This document shows, piece by piece, positions 25,281 through 33,371 of a stretch of 64,000 nucleotides of DNA. Within the stretch, counting starts at the first letter, position 1; the number at the start of each line of letters is the position of its first letter. The stretch is from Solwaraspora sp. WMMA2056. GTDB lineage: Bacteria; Actinomycetota; Actinomycetes; Mycobacteriales; Micromonosporaceae. The DNA lies in NCBI RefSeq assembly GCF_030345095.1, contig NZ_CP128360.1, positions 2,418,001 through 2,482,000 of the forward strand, given 5' to 3'. Position numbers and translations under genes: made by a program. The notes beneath the pieces were generated by a model. The model was not told the DNA's origin, searched no databases, and saw nothing but the letters and a program-made list of their open reading frames with translations.

Positions 25281-25293
25281 TATCACTTTGATA
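25281..25293. promoter_or_regulatory. TATCA-CTT-TGATA inverted repeat before the SPFH gene
   Basis: A perfect 5-bp inverted repeat lies in an AT-rich segment (TGATATCACTTTGATAGTG) 28 bp before the SPFH start. It is either the promoter core or the binding site of the ribbon-helix-helix protein encoded downstream. Confidence 0.5.
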
Positions 25294-25320
25294 GTGCGGT
25301 TTCGCGGGCGAGGAGCAGTC

Positions 25321-26196
25321 ATGGAACGGTCGGTCTTCCGGGTGTCGGGCTTTCTGGCGGTCGGCGTGCTGCTGGCACTCGGCGCGGTCGTCGCGCTGCC
25401 CGTGCTGCTCACCGTCGGTTCCTCGGTCACCGGCGCCGACGCGGCCGCGATCGTCGTACCGGCGGCGCTGTACGCGGCCGTGGTCGCCGTCGCCGCCACC
25501 GGCTTCGCCGTGGTCAACCCCAACGAGGCGCAGGTCGTGCAGTTCTTCGGCCGCTACCTCGGCACCATCAGGGTCGCCGGTCTGCACTGGACGTGGCCGT
25601 TGACCGCGCGCCGGCGGGTCACCCTGCGGGTGCGCAACTTCGAGACCGACCGGCTCAAGGTCGCCGACGCCGACGGCAACCCGGTCGAGATCGCCGCGGT
25701 CGTCGTCTGGCGGGTCGTCGACTCGGCGAACGCTGTCTTCTCGGTCGACGACCACGTCGCCTACGTCGCGGTGCAGGCCGAGGCGGCCGTACGCCACCTG
25801 GCCACCAGCTACCCGTACGAGGCGCACGACAGCGGCCGGGCCAGCCTGCGCGACGGCAGCGTCGTCGCCGAGGAGCTGACCGCCGAGCTGCGCGAGCGGG
25901 TCGAGCTGGCCGGCGTCGAGGTGCTGGAGTCCCGGGTGACCCACCTCGCGTACGCGGCCGAGATCGCCCACGCGATGCTCGCCCGGCAGCAGGCCGCAGC
26001 GGTCGTCGCGGCCCGGTTCCGCATCGTCGAGGGCGCGGTGGGCATGGTCTCCAACGCCCTGGAACGCCTGCGGGACGAGCACGTCATCGACCTCGACGAG
26101 GAGCGCAAGGCCCAGATGGTGGCCAACCTGCTGGTCGTGCTCTGCGGTGACCGGTCGGTGCAGCCGGTGGTCAACACGGGATCTCTCTACAGCTGA
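25321..26196 (+). CDS. SPFH/band-7 membrane protein
   Basis: This 291-residue protein has two N-terminal hydrophobic segments (about 7-33 and 42-62) and then an SPFH domain (AVVNPNEAQVVQFFGRYLGTIRVAGLHWTWPLTARRRVTLRVRNFETDRLKVADADGNPVEIAAVVVWRVVDSANAVFSV, about 62-145) and a helical tail. Band-7 proteins oligomerise on membranes and scaffold other proteins or proteases. ATG 25321 follows GAGGAG. A ribbon-helix-helix-like gene starts 14 bp after its stop, so the two form a small operon; SPFH plus Arc-type pairs recur in actinobacteria but their purpose is not known. Confidence 0.88.
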   Translation: MERSVFRVSGFLAVGVLLALGAVVALPVLLTVGSSVTGADAAAIVVPAALYAAVVAVAATGFAVVNPNEAQVVQFFGRYLGTIRVAGLHWTWPLTARRRVTLRVRNFETDRLKVADADGNPVEIAAVVVWRVVDSANAVFSVDDHVAYVAVQAEAAVRHLATSYPYEAHDSGRASLRDGSVVAEELTAELRERVELAGVEVLESRVTHLAYAAEIAHAMLARQQAAAVVAARFRIVEGAVGMVSNALERLRDEHVIDLDEERKAQMVANLLVVLCGDRSVQPVVNTGSLYS

Positions 26197-26210
26197 GGCG
26201 GTTGCGGCTG

Positions 26211-26450
26211 ATGGCCGAACGCAAGAAGCTACTGCTGCGGCTCGATCCGGCGGTCCACGAGGCGATGGCCAAATGGGCCGCCGACGACCTGCGTAGCGTC
26301 AACGCCCAGATCGAGTACGCGCTGCGGCTCGCGCTGCGCTCGGCCGGTCGTGCCGTCGGCGGTGGTCGCGCCGGCGACTCAGCGGCCGGTACCTCGAGCG
26401 GCGGCGAGCTGCCGGACCAGGACCAGCAGGCCGGCGAGGAGCAGCCCTAG
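26211..26450 (+). CDS. Arc/CopG-type ribbon-helix-helix protein
   Basis: This 79-residue protein has a ribbon-helix-helix domain, MAERKKLLLRLDPAVHEAMAKWAADDLRSVNAQIEYALRLALRSAGR (about 1-47), followed by a low-complexity Gly/Ser/Glu tail. RHH proteins of this type bind short AT-rich palindromes as dimers, so it may bind the TATCA/TGATA repeat before the SPFH gene. ATG 26211 is preferred to the upstream TTG since GAGGCGG precedes it by 10 nt. Its 3' end overlaps the convergent membrane-protein gene by 72 bp. Confidence 0.78.
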   Translation: MAERKKLLLRLDPAVHEAMAKWAADDLRSVNAQIEYALRLALRSAGRAVGGGRAGDSAAGTSSGGELPDQDQQAGEEQP

Positions 26451-26756
26451 CCCGACGGCGTCGAGCACGGTGGTCAGGCCGCCCACCAGCGCCGAGACCA
26501 GCCCGACCTGGTTCGCCGAGGCGCTGCCGTCGACGAACACCGGCAGGTACGCCGACCAGACGATGCCGACCGCCACGGCGGCCAACAGGACGACCAGACC
26601 GCTGAGCGCCAGTCCGCCGCCCCGCCCGGTCACCGCCGTACGCCGCAGCATCAGCAGCACCACGCCCGTCACCAGCACCGCGATCACCGGCAGCCGGACC
26701 GCCACCTGGATCGCCAGGTAGCCGGGGTCGATCCCGCCGCTCGTGCCGAACTCCAT
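26379..26756 (-). CDS. small four-helix membrane protein of unknown function
   Basis: This 125-residue integral membrane protein has hydrophobic stretches near residues 13-36 (LAIQVAVRLPVIAVLVTGVVLLML), 47-70, 82-102 and 102-118. No family was recognised. AGGAGG directly abuts a first ATG (26765) but is ideally placed, 9 nt away, for the second ATG (26756), which is therefore used. It overlaps the RHH gene tail-to-tail and is divergent from thrB, whose TAGCAT promoter box lies just outside it. Confidence 0.65.
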   Translation of the reverse strand: MEFGTSGGIDPGYLAIQVAVRLPVIAVLVTGVVLLMLRRTAVTGRGGGLALSGLVVLLAAVAVGIVWSAYLPVFVDGSASANQVGLVSALVGGLTTVLDAVGLGLLLAGLLVLVRQLAAARGTGR

Positions 26757-26831
26757 GCCAGTCATCCTCCTGCCGCCCCGACCTGCCGCACCCTAGCGTC
26801 GGCGGGCAAGCCGCGCCCCTAGCATGGTGCG

Positions 26832-27776
26832 ATGGCTATCAGCTTCGTTCCCGGGCCGGTGACCGTACGGGTCCCGGCGACCAGCGCCAACCTCGGTCCC
26901 GGGTTCGACGCGCTCGGGCTGGCCCTGGGGCACCACGACGAGGTGACCGCCCGGGTGACCGCCGGCGGCTGCCGGGTCGAGGTCTCCGGTGAAGGGGCCG
27001 GCGAGTTGCCGGTCGACGACAGCCACCTGGTGGTACGGGCCATGTACGCCACCTTCGACGCCCTCGGCGCCCGCCCGCCCGGCCTGGCGCTGAGCTGTGT
27101 CAACCGGATCCCGCAGGCCCGGGGGATGGGCTCGTCGTCGGCGGCGATCGTGGCCGGCGTACAGCTTGCCCGTGGCCTGTCCGTCGGCGGCATGCAGGCC
27201 CTGGACACCGCCGCCGCGCTGCGGATCGCCGCGGACCTGGAGGGTCACCCCGACAACGTGGCACCCTGCCTGCTGGGCGGGTTCACCATCGCCTGGACGG
27301 CGGCCGACGGCGCGCACGCCGTCGCGTTGCCGGTGGCACCGGACCGGGCGGTGACGGTCTTCGTGCCGACCGGCCGGGGGCTCACCGAGGTGGCGCGGGC
27401 GGCGCTGCCGCCGACGGTGCCGCACGCCGACGCCGCGTTCAACGCCGGCCGGTCCGCGCTGCTGGTGCATGCGATCACCGCCGATCCGGCGCTGCTGCTG
27501 GCCGCCACCGAGGACCGGCTGCACCAGGAGTACCGGGCGGCCGGGATGCCGGCCAGCGCCGACCTGGTCGCCCGGTTGCGCGCCGCCGGGGTGGCCGCGG
27601 TGATCAGCGGAGCGGGGCCCAGTGTGCTGGCGCTGACCGACGTGCCGGGTGATTTCTGTCCGGGAATGGACTGGCAGAGTCAGACGTTGCTGGTAGACGT
27701 TGCCGGAGCGCAGATCGAAGGCGCTATAGTGGGACACGCCGAGCGGGACCCTGTTGCCGCAGGTCGGAAGAGTTGA
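26832..27776 (+). CDS. thrB: homoserine kinase
   Basis: This 314-residue GHMP kinase phosphorylates homoserine to feed thrC. The N-terminal VTVRVPATSANLGPGFDALGLAL (about 10-32), the ATP-binding loop NRIPQARGMGSSSAAIVAG (about 94-112), HPDNVAPCLLGGF and the C-terminal ISGAGPSVLAL match the family. TAGCAT at 26820-26825 ends 6 nt before ATG 26832, suggesting a leaderless mRNA. It lies directly upstream of rho, and the rho promoter box falls inside its 3' end. The threonine genes are thus split into hom-thrC and thrB. Confidence 0.96.
   Translation: MAISFVPGPVTVRVPATSANLGPGFDALGLALGHHDEVTARVTAGGCRVEVSGEGAGELPVDDSHLVVRAMYATFDALGARPPGLALSCVNRIPQARGMGSSSAAIVAGVQLARGLSVGGMQALDTAAALRIAADLEGHPDNVAPCLLGGFTIAWTAADGAHAVALPVAPDRAVTVFVPTGRGLTEVARAALPPTVPHADAAFNAGRSALLVHAITADPALLLAATEDRLHQEYRAAGMPASADLVARLRAAGVAAVISGAGPSVLALTDVPGDFCPGMDWQSQTLLVDVAGAQIEGAIVGHAERDPVAAGRKS
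27700..27730 (+). promoter_or_regulatory. probable rho promoter inside the end of thrB
   Basis: TTGCCG (27700-27705) and TATAGT (27725-27730) are separated by 19 bp. TATAGT is the best -10 match in this neighbourhood and lies 46 bp before the thrB stop. Transcription from here would give rho a leader of about 330 nt. Confidence 0.6.
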
Positions 27777-28065
27777 TTACGCTCTAGGCCAAGCACAGCC
27801 GCGAAGCACGCGATCTCCTGCGGGGCGGCGCACCCCCGAAGCTATCGGCGGTAAGCCCGTCTCACCCCTGCCTAGGCCTCCGCCAAACCGCAGTCTCCAC
27901 GGATCGCTGCAGACGCTGAGACCTGCTCACCGAGGCTGGTGTGGCGGATCCGGCGAGCTGCGCGAAGACTCCCGCGACGTGTCATGCGAGGCGGGTGCAC
28001 CGAGGCCACCCGGCCACCTGGCTGTTCGATCCGGGTTGCCCGGCCTTATCGAGGGAAGGAATCCA
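27777..28065 (+). other. long untranslated leader of rho
   Basis: These 289 bases lie between the thrB stop and the rho start. They contain no convincing gene; the frame upstream of rho is open but has no good start, and its codons look unconstrained. C-rich, weakly structured stretches (about 27816-27900) resemble rut-type Rho loading sites, which would suit autogenous attenuation as known for rho in other bacteria. That role is inferred, not shown. Confidence 0.45.
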
Positions 28066-30015
28066 TTGAGCGACACCACCGACGTGACGTCGGATGTCTC
28101 CAACGTCGCTGACGACACCACCGCTGCTCCTGCCCGCCGACGGCGGTCCGGCACCGGGCTGTCCGCGATGCTGCTGCCTGAGTTGCAGAGCCTCGCCGCG
28201 TCGCTCGGCATCTCCGGTACCGCCCGGATGCGCAAGAGCGAGTTGATCGCGGCGATCTCCGAGCGCCAGGCCGGTGGCGGTGCCCCGCGGCCACGTGCCG
28301 AGGTCGCCGCGGCGACCGCACCCCCTCGGGACGAGGTGCGCGCCGAGGTGCGTGCCGAGCCGGAGCGCCGAGACAGCGGCGGCGGCGAGCAGCTCGCGAT
28401 CGTCGAGGAGCCGCCGGCGCGGGAGCGGGGCACCCGTCGGGGCCGGTCGAGTCGGGCGGCGGCGCAGGAGCCGCGGACCGACGAGCCGGAGACCGCGACG
28501 GCGACCGCTCCGGCCGAGCCGGGTGAGCGGGAGCGCGGCGACGCGCGCGCCGACCGGTCCGGTGACGGCCGTAACGGTCGGGACCGGGGCGAGCGCGGCG
28601 AGCGCAACGACCGGGGTGACCGCAACGACCGCAACGAGCGCAACGACCGTGGCGAGGGTCGGGACCGTAACGACCGTAACGACCGTAACGACCGTAACGA
28701 CCGCAACGAGGGTCGGGACCGGGGCGACCGGGGGCCACGGGACAGCGACGACGACGGCGACGGCGACGGCGGTGGCCGGCGCGGGCGGCGCAGCCGGTTC
28801 CGCGACCGTCGGCGGCGGGGGGACCGCGGTGAGGGCGGTGGCGGCGACAGCGGCGGTGGCCGTGAGCCGCAGGTGGCCGAGGACGACGTCCTGGTGCCGG
28901 TCGCGGGCATCCTCGACGTCCTGGACAACTACGCGTTCGTACGCACCACCGGCTACCTGTCCGGGCCGAACGACGTCTACGTGTCCATGTCGCAGGTCAA
29001 GAAGTACGGCCTGCGTCGTGGTGACGCGGTCACCGGCGCGGTGCGGGCCACCCGGGACGGCGAGCAGCGGCGCGACAAGTACAACCCGCTGGTCCGGCTG
29101 GACACGATCAACGGCATGGAGCCGGACGAGGCGCGGCGGCGGCCGGAGTTCTACAAGCTCACCCCGCTCTACCCGCAGGACCGGTTGCGGCTGGAGACCG
29201 AGCCGCACATCCTCACCACCCGCGTCATCGACCTGGTGATGCCGATCGGCAAGGGGCAGCGGGCGCTGATCGTCTCCCCGCCGAAGGCGGGCAAGACGAT
29301 GGTGTTGCAGGCGATCGCCAACGCGATCACCCACAACAACCCCGAGTGCCACCTGATGGTCGTCCTGGTCGACGAACGGCCCGAAGAGGTCACCGACATG
29401 CAGCGGTCGGTGAAGGGCGAGGTCATCGCGGCCACGTTCGACCGGCCGCCGCAGGACCACACCACCGTCGCCGAGCTGGCGATCGAGCGGGCCAAGCGCC
29501 TGGTCGAGCTGGGGCACGACGTCGTGGTCCTGCTCGACTCGGTGACCCGGCTGGGCCGCTCGTACAACCTGGCGGCACCGGCCAGCGGCCGGATCATGTC
29601 CGGTGGTATCGACTCGACGGCGCTCTACCCGCCGAAGCGGTTCCTCGGTGCGGCGCGCAACATCGAAAACGGTGGGTCGTTGACCATCCTGGCCACCGCA
29701 CTGGTCGAGACCGGTTCCATGATGGACACGGTGATCTTCGAGGAGTTCAAGGGCACCGGCAACGCCGAGCTCAAACTCGACCGCAAGATCGCCGACAAGC
29801 GGGTCTTCCCGGCCATCGACATCCACCCTTCCGGCACCCGCAAGGAGGAGATCCTGCTCGCGCCGGAGGAGCTGGCGATCACCCACAAGCTCCGCAAGGT
29901 GCTGCACTCGCTGGACTCGCAGGGCGGTCTCGACCTGTTGCTGGACCGGCTCAAGCAGAGCCGGACCAACATCGAGTTCCTGATGCAGATCGCCAAGTCG
30001 ACGCCGGGGGAGTGA
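28066..30015 (+). CDS. rho: transcription termination factor Rho with repeat-rich insertion
   Basis: This 649-residue hexameric RNA helicase terminates transcription. A Rho_N SAP-like domain (LSAMLLPELQSLAASLGISGTARMRKSELIAAIS, about 32-66) is followed by about 220 residues of low-complexity Arg/Glu/Asp/Asn-rich sequence with tandem NDRND/GDRND units (about 166-230). Next come the cold-shock RNA-binding domain (VAGILDVLDNYAFVRTTGYLSGPNDVYVS) and the RecA-type ATPase with Walker A PPKAGKTM (about 406), DERPEEVTDM, VVLLDSVTRL and the Q/R loops. TTG 28066 has GGGAAGGA 5 nt upstream. The extended N-terminal insertion is typical of high-GC actinobacterial Rho and binds RNA in characterised examples. 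Confidence 0.96.
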   Translation: MSDTTDVTSDVSNVADDTTAAPARRRRSGTGLSAMLLPELQSLAASLGISGTARMRKSELIAAISERQAGGGAPRPRAEVAAATAPPRDEVRAEVRAEPERRDSGGGEQLAIVEEPPARERGTRRGRSSRAAAQEPRTDEPETATATAPAEPGERERGDARADRSGDGRNGRDRGERGERNDRGDRNDRNERNDRGEGRDRNDRNDRNDRNDRNEGRDRGDRGPRDSDDDGDGDGGGRRGRRSRFRDRRRRGDRGEGGGGDSGGGREPQVAEDDVLVPVAGILDVLDNYAFVRTTGYLSGPNDVYVSMSQVKKYGLRRGDAVTGAVRATRDGEQRRDKYNPLVRLDTINGMEPDEARRRPEFYKLTPLYPQDRLRLETEPHILTTRVIDLVMPIGKGQRALIVSPPKAGKTMVLQAIANAITHNNPECHLMVVLVDERPEEVTDMQRSVKGEVIAATFDRPPQDHTTVAELAIERAKRLVELGHDVVVLLDSVTRLGRSYNLAAPASGRIMSGGIDSTALYPPKRFLGAARNIENGGSLTILATALVETGSMMDTVIFEEFKGTGNAELKLDRKIADKRVFPAIDIHPSGTRKEEILLAPEELAITHKLRKVLHSLDSQGGLDLLLDRLKQSRTNIEFLMQIAKSTPGE

Positions 30016-30091
30016 CTCCGGCACCGACCGCGTCCGGTGCGGGAATCGCCCGGGCGCGTCGGGCGTTACGTCCGGCGGTACGACGTGCCGG

Positions 30092-30123
30092 TCGCGGCGG
30101 GTGGCACTGCCCGCCCGCCGCGA
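30092..30123 (+). terminator. hairpin terminator after rho
   Basis: A 13-bp stem with one G-U pair (left arm 30092-30104, right arm 30111-30123) and a CACTGC loop lies 77 bp after the rho stop and 18 bp before the rpmE promoter box. Confidence 0.65.
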
Positions 30124-30140
30124 TCCGGCACCGTGACACA

Positions 30141-30150
30141 TGGCAGACTG
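30141..30150 (+). promoter_or_regulatory. rpmE promoter element TGGCAGACTG
   Basis: TGG-CAGACT reads as an extended -10 box (TGn followed by CAGACT). The same 10-mer recurs exactly before tsaC (34381) and before the last gene of the window (63131). It lies 100 bp before rpmE, predicting a leader of about 95 nt. Confidence 0.6.
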
Positions 30151-30250
30151 GTCGACGGCCAGGGTTCCGGTTCACGCCCGAGTCGACCCGCACACCGGTG
30201 CGGGCGATGCCGACGGCGACCCGGCGACCGACGATGAGAGGACCTCACCC

Positions 30251-30475
30251 ATGAAGAAGGACATTCACCCGCAGTACGTGACCACCGAGGTCACCTGCTC
30301 CTGCGGCGCCTCGTTCACCACCCGCAGCACCGCCTCCAGTGGCAAGATCCACGTCGAGACCTGCAGCGCCTGCCACCCGTTCTACACCGGCAAGCAGCGC
30401 GTCCTCGACACCGCGGGTCGGGTGGCCAAGTTCCAGCAGAAGTACGCGAAGGTCCAGGCCAAGAAGGCCAAGTAG
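30251..30475 (+). CDS. rpmE: 50S ribosomal protein L31, zinc-binding type
   Basis: This 74-residue ribosomal protein has C16, C18, C38 and C41 (VTCSCG and [14 protein letters not shown]), the four-Cys zinc site of the C+ form of L31. Many actinobacteria also carry a Cys-free paralogue used under zinc limitation; none is in this window. The gene lies between rho and prfA as in other actinobacteria and ends at a strong terminator. Confidence 0.98.
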   Translation: MKKDIHPQYVTTEVTCSCGASFTTRSTASSGKIHVETCSACHPFYTGKQRVLDTAGRVAKFQQKYAKVQAKKAK

Positions 30476-30485
30476 CGCTCCGTAC

Positions 30486-30523
30486 GACGCCCGCTGCCCG
30501 TCACCACGACGGGGGCGGGCGTC
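30486..30523 (+). terminator. rpmE terminator
   Basis: A nearly perfect GC-rich hairpin has its outer stem GACGCCCGC at 30486-30494 paired with 30515-30523, and an inner GCCCGTC/GACGGG stem. It begins 10 bp after the rpmE stop and separates it from prfA. Confidence 0.75.
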
Positions 30524-30576
30524 GCGGTGTCTGCAGACGGGTTCACGGGTGTCCGCTCGGTGAAGGAGTCACGGGT

Positions 30577-31665
30577 ATGAGCAGCGAACGCCTCGCCGGG
30601 CTTCTCGACGAGTATGCCGAGCTGGAACGGCAGCTGGCGGATCCGGGCCTGCACGCCGACCAGGTCACCGCCCGCCGGGTCGGCCGCCGATTCGCCGAGC
30701 TGGCCCCGCTGCACAAGGCCGCCGACGAGCTCGCCCAGGCCCGGGCCGACCTGGTCGCCGCCCGGGAACTCGCCGGTGAGGATGCGAGCTTCGCCGCCGA
30801 GGCCGAGGCGATCGCGGCCAGCCTGGCGGGCCTGGAGGCCCGCCTCGCCGAACTGCTCATCCCCCGCGACCCGCACGACGCCAAGGACGTCATCGTCGAA
30901 ATCAAAGCGGGCGAGGGCGGCGAGGAGTCGGCGCTGTTCGCCGGCGACCTGCTGCGGATGTACGTGCGGTACGCCGAACGACGCGGCTGGCAGGTCGAGG
31001 TGCTCGACTCGCAGGACTCCGACCTGGGCGGCGTCAAGGACGTCTCCCTCGCCGTGAAGTCACGCGGCGTACCGGAGGGCGGCAACGGCGTCTGGTCCCG
31101 CCTGAAGTGGGAGGGCGGGGTGCACCGGGTGCAGCGGGTGCCGGTCACCGAGTCGCAGGGTCGCATCCACACCAGCGCGGCCGGCGTACTCGTGCTGCCC
31201 GAGGCGGAGGAGGTCGACGTCACCGTCGACCCGAACGAGCTGCGCATCGACGTGTTCCGTTCGTCCGGCCCCGGCGGCCAGTCGGTCAACACCACCGACT
31301 CGGCGGTCCGGATCACCCACCTGCCGACCGGGATCGTGGTCTCCTGCCAGAACGAGAAGAGCCAGCTGCAGAACCGGGAACAGGCGATGCGGATCCTGCG
31401 TGCCCGGATGCTCGCCGCGGCTCAGGAGCAGGCCGACGCGGTGGCCTCCGACGCCCGCCGCTCCCAGGTGCGCACCGTCGACCGCTCGGAACGGATCCGC
31501 ACCTACAACTTCCCGCAGAACCGGATCACCGACCACCGGATCGGCTACACCGCGTACAACCTGGACCTGGCGCTCGGCGGAGAACTCGACGGCGTCCTGG
31601 ACGCTCTCGCCGAGGCGGACCGGGCGGCCCGGCTCGCCGGCGACACCGAACTGGGCCGCCGCTGA
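30577..31665 (+). CDS. prfA: peptide chain release factor 1
   Basis: This 362-residue factor recognises UAA and UAG. The tripeptide anticodon is P189-V190-T191 ([17 protein letters not shown]), the PxT form that marks RF1, and the catalytic GGQ is residues 233-235 ([20 protein letters not shown]). The coiled N-terminal domain (1-95) and the acidic [14 protein letters not shown] motif are present. GAAGGAG precedes ATG 30577. prmC, the methylase for the GGQ glutamine, lies downstream but is separated by an antisense GGDEF gene. Confidence 0.97.
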   Translation: MSSERLAGLLDEYAELERQLADPGLHADQVTARRVGRRFAELAPLHKAADELAQARADLVAARELAGEDASFAAEAEAIAASLAGLEARLAELLIPRDPHDAKDVIVEIKAGEGGEESALFAGDLLRMYVRYAERRGWQVEVLDSQDSDLGGVKDVSLAVKSRGVPEGGNGVWSRLKWEGGVHRVQRVPVTESQGRIHTSAAGVLVLPEAEEVDVTVDPNELRIDVFRSSGPGGQSVNTTDSAVRITHLPTGIVVSCQNEKSQLQNREQAMRILRARMLAAAQEQADAVASDARRSQVRTVDRSERIRTYNFPQNRITDHRIGYTAYNLDLALGGELDGVLDALAEADRAARLAGDTELGRR

Positions 31666-31708
31666 CCTGCCCCCGGAGCCGGTCCCGGAGCGGGTGCCTG
31701 CCGGGCTT

Positions 31709-33265
31709 TCAACGGAGCGGATGCGGGTGCTGGCGGGTGGCGCGCATCTGTCTGGTGGCGACGTCGAAGGCGCGGCTGAGTGCGTCCCGCAGCGCCGGCC
31801 CGGTCCCGTCGACCTCGGCCCAACCGACACTGACCCCGACCGGGGTGCCCGGCACCAGCGACTCCCACTCCTCGCCGGCCACCGCCTCGGTGATCCGCCG
31901 GGCCACCTCGGCGGCCTCGACCCGGCCGGCACCCGGCAGCACCACGACGAACTCGTCACCGCCGAAGCGGGCCACGAAGTCACCCCGACGCATCACCCGG
32001 TTGATCACCCCGGCGACGCGCTGCAGCACCAGGTCCCCGGAGTGGTGACCGTGCACGGTGTTCACCGACTTGAAGCCGTCGAGGTCGCAGATCATCACCA
32101 TGGCCCGGTCGGCGCGGCCGGCCAGGTCCGACACGTACCGGTCGAGTTGGCGGCGGTTGGCCAGCCCGGTCAGCGGATCGGTGAGCGCCTCCGCGGTGTA
32201 CTGCGCCGTGGTGCGGCGCATCTCCTCGTGGTCGAGCCGGGCGGCGATGCCGTCGACGTACATGTCGCGGAGCCGGTCGTTGCGGCGGTTGGCCAGGCGG
32301 AACGCGTACCGGTCGGCGTCGTGCGCCGCCACGTGGTCGCCACAGCGGGTGTACGCGACGCTGCGCAGCCGGGCGGACTCGGCCGCGCCGAGCGTCTCGG
32401 CCGACACCATCGCCGTGTCCAGCCGGGTCAACGCCTCCGCCGACCGGTCGGCGGCGATCGCCAGGCAGACCGCGCCGAGCTGCCGCAGGTCCCGGGCGCG
32501 GGCGCTGTCCCCGCCGTCGATCATCAGGCGGGTGGCCTCGGGCGCGCCGGCGGGCAGCCGGGCCGGCTCGCCGAGCGCCGCCAGCCGGGCCAGGGCGTAC
32601 CCGTACGCCACCCGGCTGCTCGGCCGCAGCAGGTGGGTCCGCCCGGTGGTGACGAACTTGACCAGGTCGGTGCCGATGTCCCGGAGCACCCGCAGACAGC
32701 CGTCGGTGTCGCCGTGATGGTCCAGTGCGACCGCGTTGCGCAGCCTGATGGCCGGCGCGGCGAAGGTCTCCTCGGCGATGCCGGTGGCGTTGCCGAGTTG
32801 GCGGGCGCGCTCGATCGCGCTCAACGCGTGTCCGTGGAAGCTCAGGTAGGAGTAGGCCATCGCCAGGTCGTGCCAGCCCCAGGCGGTCTCCCGGTCTACG
32901 TCCGGCGCCGTGCCCAACGCCCGGGAGGCCTGCACCAGGTGCGTCACGCACCGGTCGAACGCACCCTGGTGGTGGGCGGCCAGCGCGGCCAGGGCGTGCA
33001 GGTGGCCGTGCAGGTAGGGCTCGGCGATGTCGCGGGCGGCCTCGAAGGCGTGGTCCACCGCCGCCGCGTACTCGGCGGAACGGCCCAGGTTCAGCAGCGC
33101 GGAGAGGCGCTGCACCAGGGCGTCGGCCCGCACGTACGGATCGTCGCTGGTGCGGATCACCTGCTCGAAGGCGACGCAGGCTTCAGCCGATCGGCTGCTC
33201 TCCATCAGTGTCCGGGCCTGCATCAGGGCCTCGGCCTGGTCGGTGAGCCGGTCGACCCAACCCAC
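31709..33265 (-). CDS. TPR-like sensor with C-terminal GGDEF (diguanylate cyclase)
   Basis: This 518-residue cytoplasmic protein has a long N-terminal array of helical tetratricopeptide-like repeats (about 1-330) and a GGDEF domain (about 350-510) with TDPLTGLANRRQLDRYV, DLDGFKSVNTVHGHHSGD and the intact signature RFGGDEFVVVLPG. The signature implies synthesis of cyclic di-GMP from GTP; no EAL domain is present. GTG 33265 is chosen because AGGGAGG lies about 8 nt before it; the frame is open a further 15 codons. It stands antisense between prfA and prmC. In streptomycetes cyclic di-GMP controls development, so a similar role is plausible. Confidence 0.9.
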   Translation of the reverse strand: MGWVDRLTDQAEALMQARTLMESSRSAEACVAFEQVIRTSDDPYVRADALVQRLSALLNLGRSAEYAAAVDHAFEAARDIAEPYLHGHLHALAALAAHHQGAFDRCVTHLVQASRALGTAPDVDRETAWGWHDLAMAYSYLSFHGHALSAIERARQLGNATGIAEETFAAPAIRLRNAVALDHHGDTDGCLRVLRDIGTDLVKFVTTGRTHLLRPSSRVAYGYALARLAALGEPARLPAGAPEATRLMIDGGDSARARDLRQLGAVCLAIAADRSAEALTRLDTAMVSAETLGAAESARLRSVAYTRCGDHVAAHDADRYAFRLANRRNDRLRDMYVDGIAARLDHEEMRRTTAQYTAEALTDPLTGLANRRQLDRYVSDLAGRADRAMVMICDLDGFKSVNTVHGHHSGDLVLQRVAGVINRVMRRGDFVARFGGDEFVVVLPGAGRVEAAEVARRITEAVAGEEWESLVPGTPVGVSVGWAEVDGTGPALRDALSRAFDVATRQMRATRQHPHPLR

Positions 33266-33371
33266 GCACAACCTCCCTGGGGGCCCGCTGGAACCTGGCG
33301 CGCGACGCACACCGGGGACGTTCCGTGGACCGCTGTCACGGACGTCCGGGTGGACGCTCCATGATTATGTC

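Noticed and set aside
28590-28735. CRISPR-like repeats
   Set aside because: The repeats are contiguous 9-bp coding units in rho with no spacers.
27982-30141. Long minus-strand open frame opposite rho
   Set aside because: Shadow of rho; the Val/Ala/Pro repeats are the reverse reading of the rho repeat tract.
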